From NCBI RefSeq assembly GCF_039535115.1, contig NZ_BAAAWO010000001.1, positions 806,001 through 870,000 on the forward strand: 64,000 bases of DNA. The letters are read 5' to 3'. The position numbers were made by a program, and so were the translations under genes. Shown in pieces: positions 43,677 through 53,621 of this stretch. This stretch comes from Paeniglutamicibacter sulfureus (GTDB lineage Bacteria > Actinomycetota > Actinomycetes > Actinomycetales > Micrococcaceae). The notes under the pieces were generated by a model that saw only the letters and a list, made by a program, of their open reading frames with translations, was not told the DNA's origin and ran no database searches. Position 1 is the stretch's first letter. Each line of letters begins with the position of its first letter.

Positions 43677-44621
43677 ATGACCAACCCACCAGCACCCCCA
43701 CTTCAGACACCGCCCGTCGGACACATGCCGGGAATCCATCTGGCCCTGCTGCTGTTCGGGGCGCTGCTGATTCCCGCCTCCCTCGGAGCCCTGGCCATCA
43801 AGGAGTTCCGCGACCTTGACCTGTCCGCGCTGCTGATTGCCGCCGGGATCGCCCTGGGCATCGTGGCCATCCTCGTCGGCGCCGCGGGGCTGGGCCGCGG
43901 CATCGGAATCGGCGCCCCGCAGGCAAGCGCCCTGCCCGGGCCGGTCCCGGCGACGCCGGTGCACCTCTCCGGGCACCTGGACCCGGGGCTTTCGCGCTGG
44001 ATGTGGCTGGTGAAGTGGATCCTGGCCATCCCGCACGTGGTGGTGCTGGCCCTGCTGTGGGTTGCCTTCCTGGTGGTGACCGTCGCCGCGGGACTGGTGA
44101 TCCTGGTGACCGGGCGGTATCCGGCCTCGTGGTTCCAGTTCTCCGTCGGGGTGCTGCGCTGGCAATGGCGGGTGTCGTTCTACGCCTACGGGGTGCTGGG
44201 CACCGACAGCTACCCGCCGTTCACGCTGGCGCGCGGTCCTTATCCCGCCCAATTCGACGTCTTCTATCCGGCACGGCTTTCGCGTTGGAAGGTGCTGGTG
44301 AAGTCCTGGCTGCTCGCCCTGCCGCACCTTTTGGTCATCGCGGCGCTCTCCGGCGGCTCCTGGGACACGGAGGAGGCCGGGATATCCTTGCTCGGCCTGC
44401 TGGTCCTCATCGCCGGAGTCGTCCTGCTGGTCACCGGCACCTACCGCCGGGGGCTGTTCGACCTGCTGCTGGGGCTGAACCGCTGGATCCAACGGACCGT
44501 GGCCTATACCTCGCTGCTGACCGACGCCTATCCCCCGTTCCGACTGGACCAGGGTCCCGGGGAGCCGGCGGCATATCCCGGGGAACCGGGGCCATCCGGC
44601 GCCGACACCCGGTCCCTCTAG
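43677..44621 (+). CDS. DUF4389 membrane protein
   Basis: The 314-residue protein has at least five membrane segments (about 20-42, 50-72, 105-135, 200-215, 230-252) and two DUF4389-type motifs: RYPASWFQFSVGVLRWQWRVSFYAYGVLGTDSYPPF and RRGLFDLLLGLNRWIQRTVAYTSLLTDAYPPF. Each repeat ends Y-PPF-L--GP. Members are actinobacterial membrane proteins without known activity. GCGAAAGACG precedes ATG 43677. It meets the FdhF-like gene tail to tail with a 4-bp overlap (44618-44621). Confidence 0.85.
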   Translation: MTNPPAPPLQTPPVGHMPGIHLALLLFGALLIPASLGALAIKEFRDLDLSALLIAAGIALGIVAILVGAAGLGRGIGIGAPQASALPGPVPATPVHLSGHLDPGLSRWMWLVKWILAIPHVVVLALLWVAFLVVTVAAGLVILVTGRYPASWFQFSVGVLRWQWRVSFYAYGVLGTDSYPPFTLARGPYPAQFDVFYPARLSRWKVLVKSWLLALPHLLVIAALSGGSWDTEEAGISLLGLLVLIAGVVLLVTGTYRRGLFDLLLGLNRWIQRTVAYTSLLTDAYPPFRLDQGPGEPAAYPGEPGPSGADTRSL

Positions 44622-46924
44622 CCAGGGCCGGGCGCCGTCGCGGGTTCCAGGCGCACGATGATTGCCTTGGACACCGGGGTGTTGGACCCCTGGGCCGTCG
44701 CTGCCAGGGGAACGAGCACGTTGGCCTCGGGGAAATAGGTCGCAGCGCAGCCGCGGGCGCTGGGGTAGGAAATGATCCGCAATCCGCGCAGCACCCGATC
44801 CACCCCGTCGCCGGCTTCCGAGTGCACGTCCACGTAGCCGCCGTCGGCCAGGTGCAGCGCGGCCAGGTCCTGCGGGTTCACGAAGATGACGTTGCGTCCC
44901 TTGTGCACACCGCGGTACCTGTCGTTTAGCGAGTAGGTGGTGGTGTTGAACTGGTCGTGCGAGCGCAGGGACTGCAGGATCAGCCGATCCTTGGGCAGTC
45001 TGATGGTCGCCAGCTCGTTGACCGTGATCACCGCCTTGCCACTCGGGGTCGGGAAGCGCCGCTCGTCCCGCGGCGGGTGGGGAAGCACAAAGCCCCCGGG
45101 CCGGCGCACCTTCGCGTTGTAGTCGGCGCAGCCGCCCACCACGCGCGAGATGTGCTCGCGGACGTTGTCGTAGTTTTCCTCGAAGCCCTCCCAGCCGATG
45201 GGGTGTTCGGGCCCCAGCACCCGGCGGGCCAGGCGCGACACGATGGCGACCTCCGAGAGCATCTTGTCCGAGACGGGCATGACCCGCCCCTGGGAGGCGT
45301 GCACCGCGCAGACCGTGTCCTCCACGGTGACGAACTGGACCCCGGATTTCTGCACGTCGATGTCGCTGCGCCCCAGGGTGGGCAGGATCAGGGCGGCGGC
45401 CCCGGTGTATGCGTGGGAGCGGTTGAGCTTGGTGGAGATCTGCACCGAGAGCCGCGTGGCTGCAATGGCGTCCTGGGCGGCGTTGGTGTCGGAAATTGCG
45501 TGGACGAGGTTCCCGCCCAGGGCGATCAGCACCTTGATCCGCCCCGCGGCCATGCCCTGGATGCTCTGCACCGCGTCGCACCCGTGTTCCCGCGGCGGTT
45601 CGAAGTCGAACTCGGCCGCCAGCCTGTCCATGAAGGAGCGCGGCATCCGCTCCCAGATGCCCATGGTCCGGTCCCCCTGGACGTTGGAGTGCCCGCGGAT
45701 GGGGCAGGGCCCGGCGCCGGGGCGACCGATGTTCCCGCGCAGCAGCAGCACGTTCATGATTTCCTTGATCGTGTCCACCGCCTTGGTGTGCTGGGTCAGC
45801 CCCATGGCCCAGGTGATGATGACCCGGTCGGCCAGCAGGTAGCGCCGGGCCAGGTCGTCGATCTGCGCGCTGTCCAGGCCGGTGGCCGCCAGCACGTCGG
45901 CCTCCTCCAGGGTGGAAAGGTGGCGGCGGTACTCCTCGAGCCCGATGCAGTGCTCGGCGAGGAAGTCGTGGGCCAGCACCGAGCCGGGAGCTGCGTCCTC
46001 GGCCTCGAAGACCCGCTTGGCCACCGCTTGCATCAGCGCCATGTCCCCGGCCAGGCGGATCTGCAGGTAGGCATCGGCCAGGTCCGTGCCCCGTCCGACC
46101 AGGCCGCGCGGGCGCTGCGGGTTCCTGAAGTTGATCAGTCCGGCCTCCGGCAGCGGGTTGATCGCAACGATGGAGGCCCCGGCCTCCTTGGCCTCCTCCA
46201 GCGCGGTGAGCATCCGCGGGTGGTTGGTGCCGGGGTTCTGCCCCATGATGATGATCAGGTCGGCCTTGGCGAAGTCCTCGTACTGGACCGCGCTCTTGCC
46301 CACCCCGATGCTCTCGGTCATGGCCACTCCCGTGGATTCGTGGCACATGTTCGAGCAGTCGGGCAGGTTGTTGGTGCCGAAGGCGCGCGCGAAAAGCTGG
46401 TAGGTGAAGGCTACCTCGTTGCTGGCCCGGCCCGAGGTGTAGAAGGTCGCCTCGTCGGGGGAAGCCAGCGCGTGCAGTTCCCTGGCGATCAGGCCGAAGG
46501 CGTTCTCCCAGGAGACCGGTCGGTAGTGCTCGCTGTTGGGGGGCTTGTAGACAGGTTCGACCAGGCGGCCCTGTTGCCCCAGCCAGTACTCACTGCGTTC
46601 CTTGAGCTCGGAGACCGGGTGCCCGGCCCAAAATTCGGTGGGCACCTTCAGCGGGTCGGCCTCCCAGGCCACCGCCTTGGCCCCGTTCTCGCAGAACTCG
46701 GCGACCTTGCGGTGCGGCGGATCGGGCCAGGCGCAGCTCATGCAGTCAAAGCCGTCCTTCTGGTTCATGTGCAGCAGCGTACCGGCCGCCCGCCGCGGAC
46801 CCATTTCCCCCAGGGCCAGCGGAATGGACGCCAACAGCCCCGGAAGGCCCCCGGCGCTGCGCTTGGGCGGGCCCACCGCCAGGTTCTCGTCGGTGACGTC
46901 GTCCTTCAGCGGCTTGCCTGCCAT
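44618..46924 (-). CDS. FdhF/YdeP-family molybdopterin oxidoreductase
   Basis: The 768-residue product is a molybdopterin-guanine-dinucleotide enzyme of the YdeP group: N-terminal FDCMSCAWPDP (two Cys, so a reduced or absent 4Fe-4S site compared with FdhF), ASNEVAFTYQLFARAFGTNN, CHESTGVAM, a molybdopterin core (IIIMGQNPGTNHPRML) and a C-terminal molydop-binding barrel (SLNDRYRGVHKGRNVIFVNPQDLAALHLADGGYVDV). Substrate is unproven; E. coli YdeP is linked to acid resistance. No membrane or electron-transfer subunit is next to it. Start ATG 46924; an upstream open frame lacks a ribosome-binding site. Confidence 0.9.
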   Translation of the reverse strand: MAGKPLKDDVTDENLAVGPPKRSAGGLPGLLASIPLALGEMGPRRAAGTLLHMNQKDGFDCMSCAWPDPPHRKVAEFCENGAKAVAWEADPLKVPTEFWAGHPVSELKERSEYWLGQQGRLVEPVYKPPNSEHYRPVSWENAFGLIARELHALASPDEATFYTSGRASNEVAFTYQLFARAFGTNNLPDCSNMCHESTGVAMTESIGVGKSAVQYEDFAKADLIIIMGQNPGTNHPRMLTALEEAKEAGASIVAINPLPEAGLINFRNPQRPRGLVGRGTDLADAYLQIRLAGDMALMQAVAKRVFEAEDAAPGSVLAHDFLAEHCIGLEEYRRHLSTLEEADVLAATGLDSAQIDDLARRYLLADRVIITWAMGLTQHTKAVDTIKEIMNVLLLRGNIGRPGAGPCPIRGHSNVQGDRTMGIWERMPRSFMDRLAAEFDFEPPREHGCDAVQSIQGMAAGRIKVLIALGGNLVHAISDTNAAQDAIAATRLSVQISTKLNRSHAYTGAAALILPTLGRSDIDVQKSGVQFVTVEDTVCAVHASQGRVMPVSDKMLSEVAIVSRLARRVLGPEHPIGWEGFEENYDNVREHISRVVGGCADYNAKVRRPGGFVLPHPPRDERRFPTPSGKAVITVNELATIRLPKDRLILQSLRSHDQFNTTTYSLNDRYRGVHKGRNVIFVNPQDLAALHLADGGYVDVHSEAGDGVDRVLRGLRIISYPSARGCAATYFPEANVLVPLAATAQGSNTPVSKAIIVRLEPATAPGPG

Positions 46925-47132
46925 GGGAATCAGAGCCCCTTCGTCGGACCTCCCGCGGCCCGGTCGGAATACGCTCCGGCACCGGGCCGAAGCCATGTGC
47001 CTTCAGGTCTAGCACCGGGACGGGTGGCATTCAAGGGCCCCGACGCGGTAGCTGTCACCCGCCGCCGATGTGAAACACTGGAGCCCGGCCCCGGATCCCC
47101 CGGAATGCCCCATTGACATGAGGAGAGCCTGG

Positions 47133-48362
47133 ATGAAGGAACCCGCCGGGCGCCCCGGATACTCCCTGCTGGCGATCCTGCTGGTCGCCGTCGGCATCGG
47201 CCCCCTGTTGACCTATGGGCTGAGCGCCGTCAGCGCGCTGGTCATCACCGAGCTGGGAATCAGCGAGGCGCAGTTCGGGCTGCTGGCCACCGTCTGCTTT
47301 GGCGCGGGGGCCGTCGGCAATGCCGCCTTCGGCCGCTTCACCGACAAGCAACCCGATGCCCGCCTGCTGGCGCTGGTCTTCGCCCTGGCCACACTGTCCC
47401 TGTTGCTCGCCGCGATCCCCGGCGGCTACGTGCTGCTGCTGGTCGCCTCGGGCCTTGCCGGCCTGGCCCAGTCCTTCCCCAACGGCGTCACCAACCGGAT
47501 CCTTGCCGAACGCGTCCCGGAAGGACAGCGCATCGGCTGGATCGGCATCAAGCAATCAGGCGTGCAGGTCAGCCAGCTGGTGGCAAGCCTCGGCTTCCCC
47601 GCCCTGGCCGCCTGGATCGGCTGGCACGGGGCCAGCGGCGCGGGTGCCGCGGCCGCGGTGCTGCTGGGCGTGGTGGCGCTGCGCGTGCTCAAGGCCGTCC
47701 CGCTGCTGCCCAAGATCCCGATACCGGTGGGCGAGGTGCCCGCCGGCGGCCCGGCCCCGGCCCCGCCCAGCACCAGGTTCCTGATCTGGGCGCTAGCCGC
47801 CTTCGGCTTCGTCAACGGCATGGGCGTGCAGGCCACCAACGTCTACCTCTCGCTCTATGCGGTGCGCGAACTCGACTTCTCCCTGGTGCTCGGCGGCGTG
47901 GCCGCCGCTGCGGCCGGGGCAATCGGCGTGGCCGCGCGCGTGGGCTGGGGACGGATGATGTCCCGCGGCATGGCGGCCCCGCCGCTTTTGCTGTTGCTTG
48001 CCCTGCTGGCGCTCGCCGGTGCCGGGGTGTTCCTGGCCGCCGGGGCCACCGGGTCGGCGCTGCTGCTCTGGCTGGCCGTGGCCCTGCACGGGGCCTCGGC
48101 CCTGGGGGTCTCGGTGGTGCTCATGGCCGCGGTGGTGCGCAGCGTCCCGTCTTCCTCGATGGGCATGGCCACCGGGATGGTCACCGCCGGGCAGTTCGGC
48201 GGCTTCACCGTGGGCCCGCTGGTCATGGGGACCCTGGTCGGCTCGGCCGGCGGCTTTGCGCTGGGGTGGACGGCCGTCGCCGGCATCTACCTGCTCTGCG
48301 TGGCCTTGGGCCTTTACCTGGTGCTGCGCCGGCGCCGGCGCAACCGGAGGGCCTCCGCCTAA
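47133..48362 (+). CDS. MFS transporter
   Basis: The 409-residue carrier has about 12 membrane segments and begins MKEPAGRPGYSLLAILLVAVG at ATG 47133 behind AGGAG. Motif-A-like GNAAFGRFTDKQPDARLLAL lies between helices 2 and 3. Residues in GLAQSFPNGVTNRILAERVPEGQRIGWIGIKQSG resemble drug or organic-acid carriers of the CynX type. It is divergent from the molybdo-oxidoreductase gene (208 bp), so functional linkage is possible but unproven. Confidence 0.85.
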   Translation: MKEPAGRPGYSLLAILLVAVGIGPLLTYGLSAVSALVITELGISEAQFGLLATVCFGAGAVGNAAFGRFTDKQPDARLLALVFALATLSLLLAAIPGGYVLLLVASGLAGLAQSFPNGVTNRILAERVPEGQRIGWIGIKQSGVQVSQLVASLGFPALAAWIGWHGASGAGAAAAVLLGVVALRVLKAVPLLPKIPIPVGEVPAGGPAPAPPSTRFLIWALAAFGFVNGMGVQATNVYLSLYAVRELDFSLVLGGVAAAAAGAIGVAARVGWGRMMSRGMAAPPLLLLLALLALAGAGVFLAAGATGSALLLWLAVALHGASALGVSVVLMAAVVRSVPSSSMGMATGMVTAGQFGGFTVGPLVMGTLVGSAGGFALGWTAVAGIYLLCVALGLYLVLRRRRRNRRASA

Positions 48363-48620
48363 GCTCGCCGGGACGCCGAGCCGCCGGGCCGCCGGGCCGG
48401 GATCCCGGAGCGCGGGGCCTGGCCCGGCCGGGGTGCGGGCCGCACCTCGGCCGGCGCCGGGCGCCGTCGACAGGTACGGGGAACCCCATTTCACGGGCAC
48501 TATTCCCGGGCCTCGACAACCCTCGCCCGCGGGTGGGGGAAGCCCTACAATGTGAGCATCAGGCGAGTGGCACCGGGCCCACCGGACCCGGGACCCTCAT
48601 CCCCGGACAAAGGAATTTCC

Positions 48621-49985
48621 ATGGGCACCACACCGAAGGCCTCCCAGCGAATGACCCCCGAACAGCGCCGGGTGGCGGGGGCCACCATGATCGGCACCAC
48701 GGTCGAGTGGTACGACTATTTCATTTATGCCAACGCCGCCGCCCTGGTCCTGGCCCCGCTGTTCTTCTCGCAGCTGGAGGGAACGGTGGCCTCGATCGTC
48801 TCGTTCGCCACCGTGGGAATCAGCTTCCTCTTCCGCCCCTTCGGCGCGGTGGTGATGGGCCGGGTCGGGGACCGCTACGGGCGCCGGGTCGTACTGATCA
48901 TCACCTTGATCCTGATGGGCGCGGGCACCACGCTGATCGGCGTGCTGCCCACCTACGCCACCATCGGGGTGTGGGCGCCGATCCTCCTGGTGTTCCTGCG
49001 CGTCGTCCAGGGCTTCTCCGCCGGCGGCGAGTGGGGCGGGGCGGCGCTGATGGCCGTCGAGCATGCCCCGGCCGATCGGCGCGGCAGGTTCGGGGCCTTC
49101 CCGCAGCTGGGCGTTCCGGCCGGAATGCTGCTGGCCGCCGGGGTCACGGCCATCTTCGCCGCGGCGCTGACGGAGGAGCAGTTCCTGGCCTGGGGCTGGC
49201 GGGTGCCCTTCTTGCTGAGCTTCGTGCTGATCCTGATCGGGCACTACATCCGCACCCGGGTCGAGGAGTCCCCGGTCTTCCACCAGATGGAGGCCACGAA
49301 GCAGACCGAGACCGCACCGCTGTCCACCCTCTTCCGGCAGCACCCGGGCAAGGTCGTCCAGGCCACGCTGGTCTTCATGGGCAACAACGCCGCCGGCTAC
49401 ATGCTCACCGGCGGCTTCATCCTCGGCTACGCCACCAAGCGCCTGGGGCTGGACGCCGGCACCATCCTGAACATCATCACCATCGGCTCGGTGGCCTGGC
49501 TGGTTTCCACCTGGGTCTCCGGGGTGGCCTCGGACCGCATCGGCCGGCGCAAGATGTACATCATCGGATGGGTGGCCATGCTCGCCTGGCTCTACCCGCT
49601 CTTCCTGCTCATCGACACCGGAGAGATCGCCATGGTCGCCTTGGCACTGATCGTCTTCGGCGCGGTGATGGGCCTGTCCTACGGACCGCTGCCGGCCCTT
49701 TACGCCGAGCTGTTCCCGGCCCGCATCCGGCTCAGCGGATCCTCCATCAGCTACGCCCTGGGCGCGGTGCTCGGCGGGGCCTTCGCCCCCACCATCGCCA
49801 CCGCCCTCGTGGGATCGTTCAACACGACGGTGGCGGTGTCGACCTACCTGTTCCTGCTCGTCGCGGTTTCGCTGGTTGCCACGATCACGCTCAAGGACCA
49901 GACGGGCACCAACCTCTACCTCGGGGACGAGGACCTCAAGCCGCTGGAAACCGACGAAACGCCCGGACCCATGTACGACCCCTAG
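48621..49985 (+). CDS. MFS transporter of the metabolite:H+ symporter (MHS) family
   Basis: The 454-residue carrier opens MGTTPKASQRMTPEQRRVAGATM at ATG 48621 (AAGGAA upstream). TVEWYDYFIYANAAALV and MGRVGDRYGRRVVLIITLILMG are hallmarks of the MHS family (shikimate, proline/betaine, alpha-ketoglutarate carriers), with FLRVVQGFSAGGEWGGAALMAVEHAP in helix 4-5 and TRVEESPVF at the central loop. Substrate cannot be assigned. It is the second MFS gene in a row on this strand. Confidence 0.92.
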   Translation: MGTTPKASQRMTPEQRRVAGATMIGTTVEWYDYFIYANAAALVLAPLFFSQLEGTVASIVSFATVGISFLFRPFGAVVMGRVGDRYGRRVVLIITLILMGAGTTLIGVLPTYATIGVWAPILLVFLRVVQGFSAGGEWGGAALMAVEHAPADRRGRFGAFPQLGVPAGMLLAAGVTAIFAAALTEEQFLAWGWRVPFLLSFVLILIGHYIRTRVEESPVFHQMEATKQTETAPLSTLFRQHPGKVVQATLVFMGNNAAGYMLTGGFILGYATKRLGLDAGTILNIITIGSVAWLVSTWVSGVASDRIGRRKMYIIGWVAMLAWLYPLFLLIDTGEIAMVALALIVFGAVMGLSYGPLPALYAELFPARIRLSGSSISYALGAVLGGAFAPTIATALVGSFNTTVAVSTYLFLLVAVSLVATITLKDQTGTNLYLGDEDLKPLETDETPGPMYDP

Positions 49986-50247
49986 GCGTTTGACGCGCCA
50001 GCGACACCAGCGGACCCTCGAACCCCGCCCGGCGGCGTGGCTCCCGGCCGATTCCGTAGCCAACGCCGCGTTGCCCCCATCGGATCCCGTGCCGATTCGC
50101 AGAGGTCCTCAAGTGGGGCAACGCATCAAGCCCCGCGGCGGCTGTTAATGGGTCAACGCGAGATCTTGCCAGCCAATGGGCTGGAATTGTTTGATCGGCG
50201 CACCGGACGGTGCGGATTCCGACAATGCCGTCGAGAGGAACCGTTCC

Positions 50248-50859
50248 ATGTCATCCGAGAAGCTGCTCCGGCTAGCCGGTTTGGCCGCGATCGCGGCAGG
50301 GATTCTTTCCATCATCGGGGATGTGCTGAGCCTGGGTGTCGACCTGGAGGCCGCCGACGCAGCCGGCGACGTCTCGCAAAGAATCGTGTTTGGCTTCTAC
50401 CTGCTCGGCACCGTGTTGCTGCTCCTCGGGTTGACCGGGCTGTACGCCAGCCAGTCCCGGGCCGCGGGGATTCTTGGCTTTGCCGGATTCCTGCTCGCCT
50501 TCGCCGGGACCGCGCTGACGGTGGGGGCGATCTGGTTCGAGTTCTTCGTGGTCCCCGATTTGGCGGCCCAAGCCCCGGATGTGGCGACCGGAGAGCTGGG
50601 ATTCACGGGATTCGCGCTTTCCTTCCTGATCGCCGCCGTCGGCTGGGTTCTCTTCGCCATCGCGACACTCCGTGCCGGCGTCTATCCGCGACTCGCCGCC
50701 GGGCTTCTCCTTGCGGGGGCACTGGTCTCTTTCGTCCCGCTCTTCGCCCAGGTGCCGGCAACGGGACTACTCCTCTCGGTTGCCATCGTCGTGCTCGGAT
50801 TTTTCCTGTGGAGGCGCCACGGGGCCCCGGCCCGGATCGGTCAACGGCGCACCAAGTAG
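50248..50859 (+). CDS. Six-helix integral membrane protein, uncharacterised
   Basis: The 203-residue product MSSEKLLRLAGLAAIAAGILSI is nearly all hydrophobic, with six likely membrane helices and short loops; it resembles DUF4386-like membrane proteins only loosely. ATG 50248 is preceded by GAGAGGAA. Its last 19 bp overlap the end of the convergent DHFR-family gene. Function not recognised. Confidence 0.7.
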   Translation: MSSEKLLRLAGLAAIAAGILSIIGDVLSLGVDLEAADAAGDVSQRIVFGFYLLGTVLLLLGLTGLYASQSRAAGILGFAGFLLAFAGTALTVGAIWFEFFVVPDLAAQAPDVATGELGFTGFALSFLIAAVGWVLFAIATLRAGVYPRLAAGLLLAGALVSFVPLFAQVPATGLLLSVAIVVLGFFLWRRHGAPARIGQRRTK

Positions 50860-51422
50860 TGCAGGTGAAGCACCCGGTTGCCCTGAATCACGACGTCGGG
50901 ATCCCCCAACAGGTGCTGTGCACGGACTGACCCGAAGTAGCGCTTGCCTGACCCGAACACGACGGGTACGACGTCCATGCGCACCTCGTCGACCAGGCCC
51001 GCGGCAAGCACCTGGCCACCGACGTCGCCAACGGAGACCTCGACGATGCGCTCACCCGCGAGCTCCTGAGCCTTGGCCACGGCTGCCTCGACGCCGTCGA
51101 CGAAGTGAAATGGAGCCTCGGGGTCCCAGCCCTCCGGCTTGGGGCGGTGCGTCACGACGACCACGTGGTCTACCCCGCTTGGGGGCTTCCCGTCCCAGCC
51201 CTCGGTCATGTCGAAGACGTGGCGGCCCACAATTGTCGCCCCGATTTGGTCCCAGTACGGCCGGGTGTAGTCGTAGGACGCCTGCGACACCTTCAACGCC
51301 CCGCTCTCATCCAGCGGCACATCGCCGGCGGACAACCAGTCGAACAGCGGTCCGGGCTGGTCGTTCTCGTCCGCGACGAAGCCGTCCACCGACACCGATC
51401 CGTACATGACCACCTTGCCCAC
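50841..51422 (-). CDS. Dihydrofolate-reductase-family protein (RibD C-terminal type)
   Basis: The 193-residue product (GTG 51422, AAAGGAG upstream) begins VGKVVMYGSVSVDGFVADEND, the standard opening of the RibD_C/YyaP-like group. ATIVGRHVFDMTEGW, HVVVVTHRPKPEGW, F-FVDGVEAAVAKAQELAG, EVSVGDVGGQVLAAGLVDEVRMDVVPVVFGSG follow the usual order. These proteins bind NADPH, but most lack a proven substrate; it is not the folate enzyme of the cell. The ribosome-binding site decides the start, as the longer frame has none. Confidence 0.9.
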   Translation of the reverse strand: MGKVVMYGSVSVDGFVADENDQPGPLFDWLSAGDVPLDESGALKVSQASYDYTRPYWDQIGATIVGRHVFDMTEGWDGKPPSGVDHVVVVTHRPKPEGWDPEAPFHFVDGVEAAVAKAQELAGERIVEVSVGDVGGQVLAAGLVDEVRMDVVPVVFGSGKRYFGSVRAQHLLGDPDVVIQGNRVLHLHYLVRR

Positions 51423-51474
51423 GGGACTCTCCTTTGCTTTGGGGGTGCCCAATATTAACCGGAGCGGACTCGCC

Positions 51475-51834
51475 TTGCAACAGGAAGGCACGGCAGGACT
51501 GTGGCAGTCGGCCAAGACCACTGAGTACCGACAGTTCAAGGCGATGATGATCTCCCTGGAACGGACCACGCAGGCGGCCTCGGGCACGCCGCAGGCCGAT
51601 GCGGGGGCAGGCGGCCCCCGCGCAGGCGCGCTCTGCTCCTTCGATCTGGCGGACTCCGGCATGAGCTGCGCGCAGGCCGCGTCGTTTGTGCAGAAGCTCT
51701 CGGGCACCCGGCCAGGCGCCGGCGGCGTCGAGATCATGGGCCACGGCGCGTGCGAAATGCCGTATCCCGGTCTCTGCGGCAGGTGCATCATGGAAGACAC
51801 CGGGGTCACCTTCCGCTACGAGTTGAAGCAGTAG
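51475..51834 (+). CDS. Orphan Cys-containing hypothetical protein, start uncertain
   Basis: From about 51500 to the stop at 51832-51834 the third codon positions are almost all G or C, so this frame is probably coding. The product (about 119 residues from TTG 51475) contains EYRQFKAMMISLERTTQAA, a Gly/Ala-rich middle and a C-terminal half with five Cys (LCSFDLADSGMSCAQAA; GACEMPYPGLCGRCIMED) including a C-G-R-C pair. No family recognised. A convincing ribosome-binding site is missing; the 5' end may be lost. prfC follows 140 bp downstream. Confidence 0.4.
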   Translation: MQQEGTAGLWQSAKTTEYRQFKAMMISLERTTQAASGTPQADAGAGGPRAGALCSFDLADSGMSCAQAASFVQKLSGTRPGAGGVEIMGHGACEMPYPGLCGRCIMEDTGVTFRYELKQ

Positions 51835-51974
51835 CCCGGAACCCCCTGGCACCGCGCAAGCCACTGGTCGGAAGGGTGCCGGGAGGCCTGTTTACGGGAC
51901 AGGTTCGGACCCGGACAGTCCAAGGCGAAGCCGCTCGGCTTAGCGCAGCCCTCGCGCGAGTGTAGATTCTAGGG

Positions 51975-53600
51975 ATGGTTCACAGCACTTTCACTGATTT
52001 CGACTCCCCTCCCAACACCGACGGCAATGACGTGTTTCACGAGGCCCGCAGGCGCCGGACGTTTGCCATCATTGCGCACCCCGACGCCGGCAAGTCGACA
52101 TTGACCGAGGCCTTGGCCCTGCATGCGCGGGTCATCACGAAGGCAGGTGTGACGCACGGTAAGCAGGGGCGCCAGGCGAGCATGTCCGACTGGGGCACCA
52201 TGGAACGCGAACGCGGGATCTCCATCAGCTCCACTGCATTGCGGTTCGAACACGGCGATGTCATTTTCAATCTGCTCGACACCCCGGGGCACGCGGACTT
52301 CTCCGAGGACACCTACCGGGTGCTGACGGCCGTGGACTGCGCCATCATGCTTGTCGATTCCTCACGGGGAATGGAAACCCAGACCCTGAAGCTCTTTGCC
52401 GTCTGCAAGGAACTTGGGCTGCCGGTGGTCACCGTGTTCAACAAATGGGACCGTCCCGGACAGGAAACGTTGCAGCTGCTAGATGAGGTCCAGGATGCCA
52501 CCGGCAGGATGCCGGTGCCCTTGAACTGGCCCGTGGGCATCGCAGGCGACTTCCGTGGCCTGTACAACCCGGAAAGCGGAACCTACACGCGCTTATCTCG
52601 CACCAATGCCGGCGCCAGCCTCGCACAGGCCGACGAACTGAGCCCCGAAGAGGCCGCCCTGGACGCCGGGGACTCGTGGGAAGCCGCCCGCGAAGACTGC
52701 GACATGGCCGTCGCCCTCAATGGCGGCTTTGACGGGGAAGATTTCTTGGCCGGTCGGGCCACTCCGGTGCTTTTCGCTGCTGCGGCGTCCAACTTCGGGG
52801 TCGCCCCGCTCTTGGATTTCCTGGTGAACCGGGCGCCCGCGCCTGGTCCGCGCGCGGATGAGGCCGGCACCTTACGTGCATTGGATTCGGATTTCTCCGG
52901 GTTCGTCTTCAAGATGCAGTCGGGCATGAACCCGAACCACCACGACAAGCTTGCCTTTGTCCGGGTGTGCTCCGGGACCTTCCGGCGGGGCATGGCACTA
53001 CGGAACGATTCAACGGCAAAGCCCGTTTCCTCCAAGTACACCCACCACATGAGCGGCAGGGACCGCGATTCAGCGGATGAATCGTGGCCCGGTGACGTGG
53101 TGGGCTTCAGCAATGTCAGCGGTTTGCGGATCGGCGATACGGTGCATGCCGGCGAGGCTGTATCCTTTCCGCGACTGCCGCACTTCAACGCCGAACACTT
53201 CCGCATGGTGCGCAGCCTGGATGCCGGTCGAGCCAAGGCGTTCGCCCGTGGAATCTCCCACCTCGAAGAAGAAGGCACCATCCAGGTTCTCTACCGCAGC
53301 TCCGGGACGAGCCAGTCGCCGATCTTCGCGGCAGTCGGAGTCCTGCAGTTCGATGTGGCCCTGGATCGGTTGAAGCGCGAGTTCAACGCTCCGGCCGTCA
53401 TCGAAGAGGCACTGCCCTATGAAATGGCCAGGGACCTCTACGGCCCGGATCCGGTACAGACCGCCAAGGCCGCCGCCGTCGAGGTCGTCTACCGGTCGAA
53501 TGGGAATCCCGTGGGACTCTTCAGGAACCAGTGGAAGCTCGGTCGCACCATGGCCGATAGCCCCGAGCTCTTCGGCATCACCGGCGACGAAGCCAAATAA
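51975..53600 (+). CDS. prfC: Peptide chain release factor 3
   Basis: The 541-residue GTPase recycles RF1/RF2 from the ribosome. G motifs are intact: AHPDAGKSTLTEAL (G1), SISSTALRFEH (G2 region), LDTPGHADFSEDTYR (G3) and NKWDRPG (G4). Domain II (FVFKMQSGMNPNHHDKLAFVRVCSG) and the RF3 C-terminal domain (LQFDVALDRLKREFNAPAVIEEALPYEMAR) follow. It starts at ATG 51975 with TCTAGGGATGG upstream. It is a single gene with no operon partner in sight. Confidence 0.95.
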   Translation: MVHSTFTDFDSPPNTDGNDVFHEARRRRTFAIIAHPDAGKSTLTEALALHARVITKAGVTHGKQGRQASMSDWGTMERERGISISSTALRFEHGDVIFNLLDTPGHADFSEDTYRVLTAVDCAIMLVDSSRGMETQTLKLFAVCKELGLPVVTVFNKWDRPGQETLQLLDEVQDATGRMPVPLNWPVGIAGDFRGLYNPESGTYTRLSRTNAGASLAQADELSPEEAALDAGDSWEAAREDCDMAVALNGGFDGEDFLAGRATPVLFAAAASNFGVAPLLDFLVNRAPAPGPRADEAGTLRALDSDFSGFVFKMQSGMNPNHHDKLAFVRVCSGTFRRGMALRNDSTAKPVSSKYTHHMSGRDRDSADESWPGDVVGFSNVSGLRIGDTVHAGEAVSFPRLPHFNAEHFRMVRSLDAGRAKAFARGISHLEEEGTIQVLYRSSGTSQSPIFAAVGVLQFDVALDRLKREFNAPAVIEEALPYEMARDLYGPDPVQTAKAAAVEVVYRSNGNPVGLFRNQWKLGRTMADSPELFGITGDEAK

Positions 53601-53621
53601 CACGGGAACCTGCGGAGCCGG

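Noticed and set aside
43596..46346. 916-codon open frame on the minus strand
   Set aside because: Another frame of the FdhF/YdeP-type gene running into the complement of DUF4389; low complexity and no motif.
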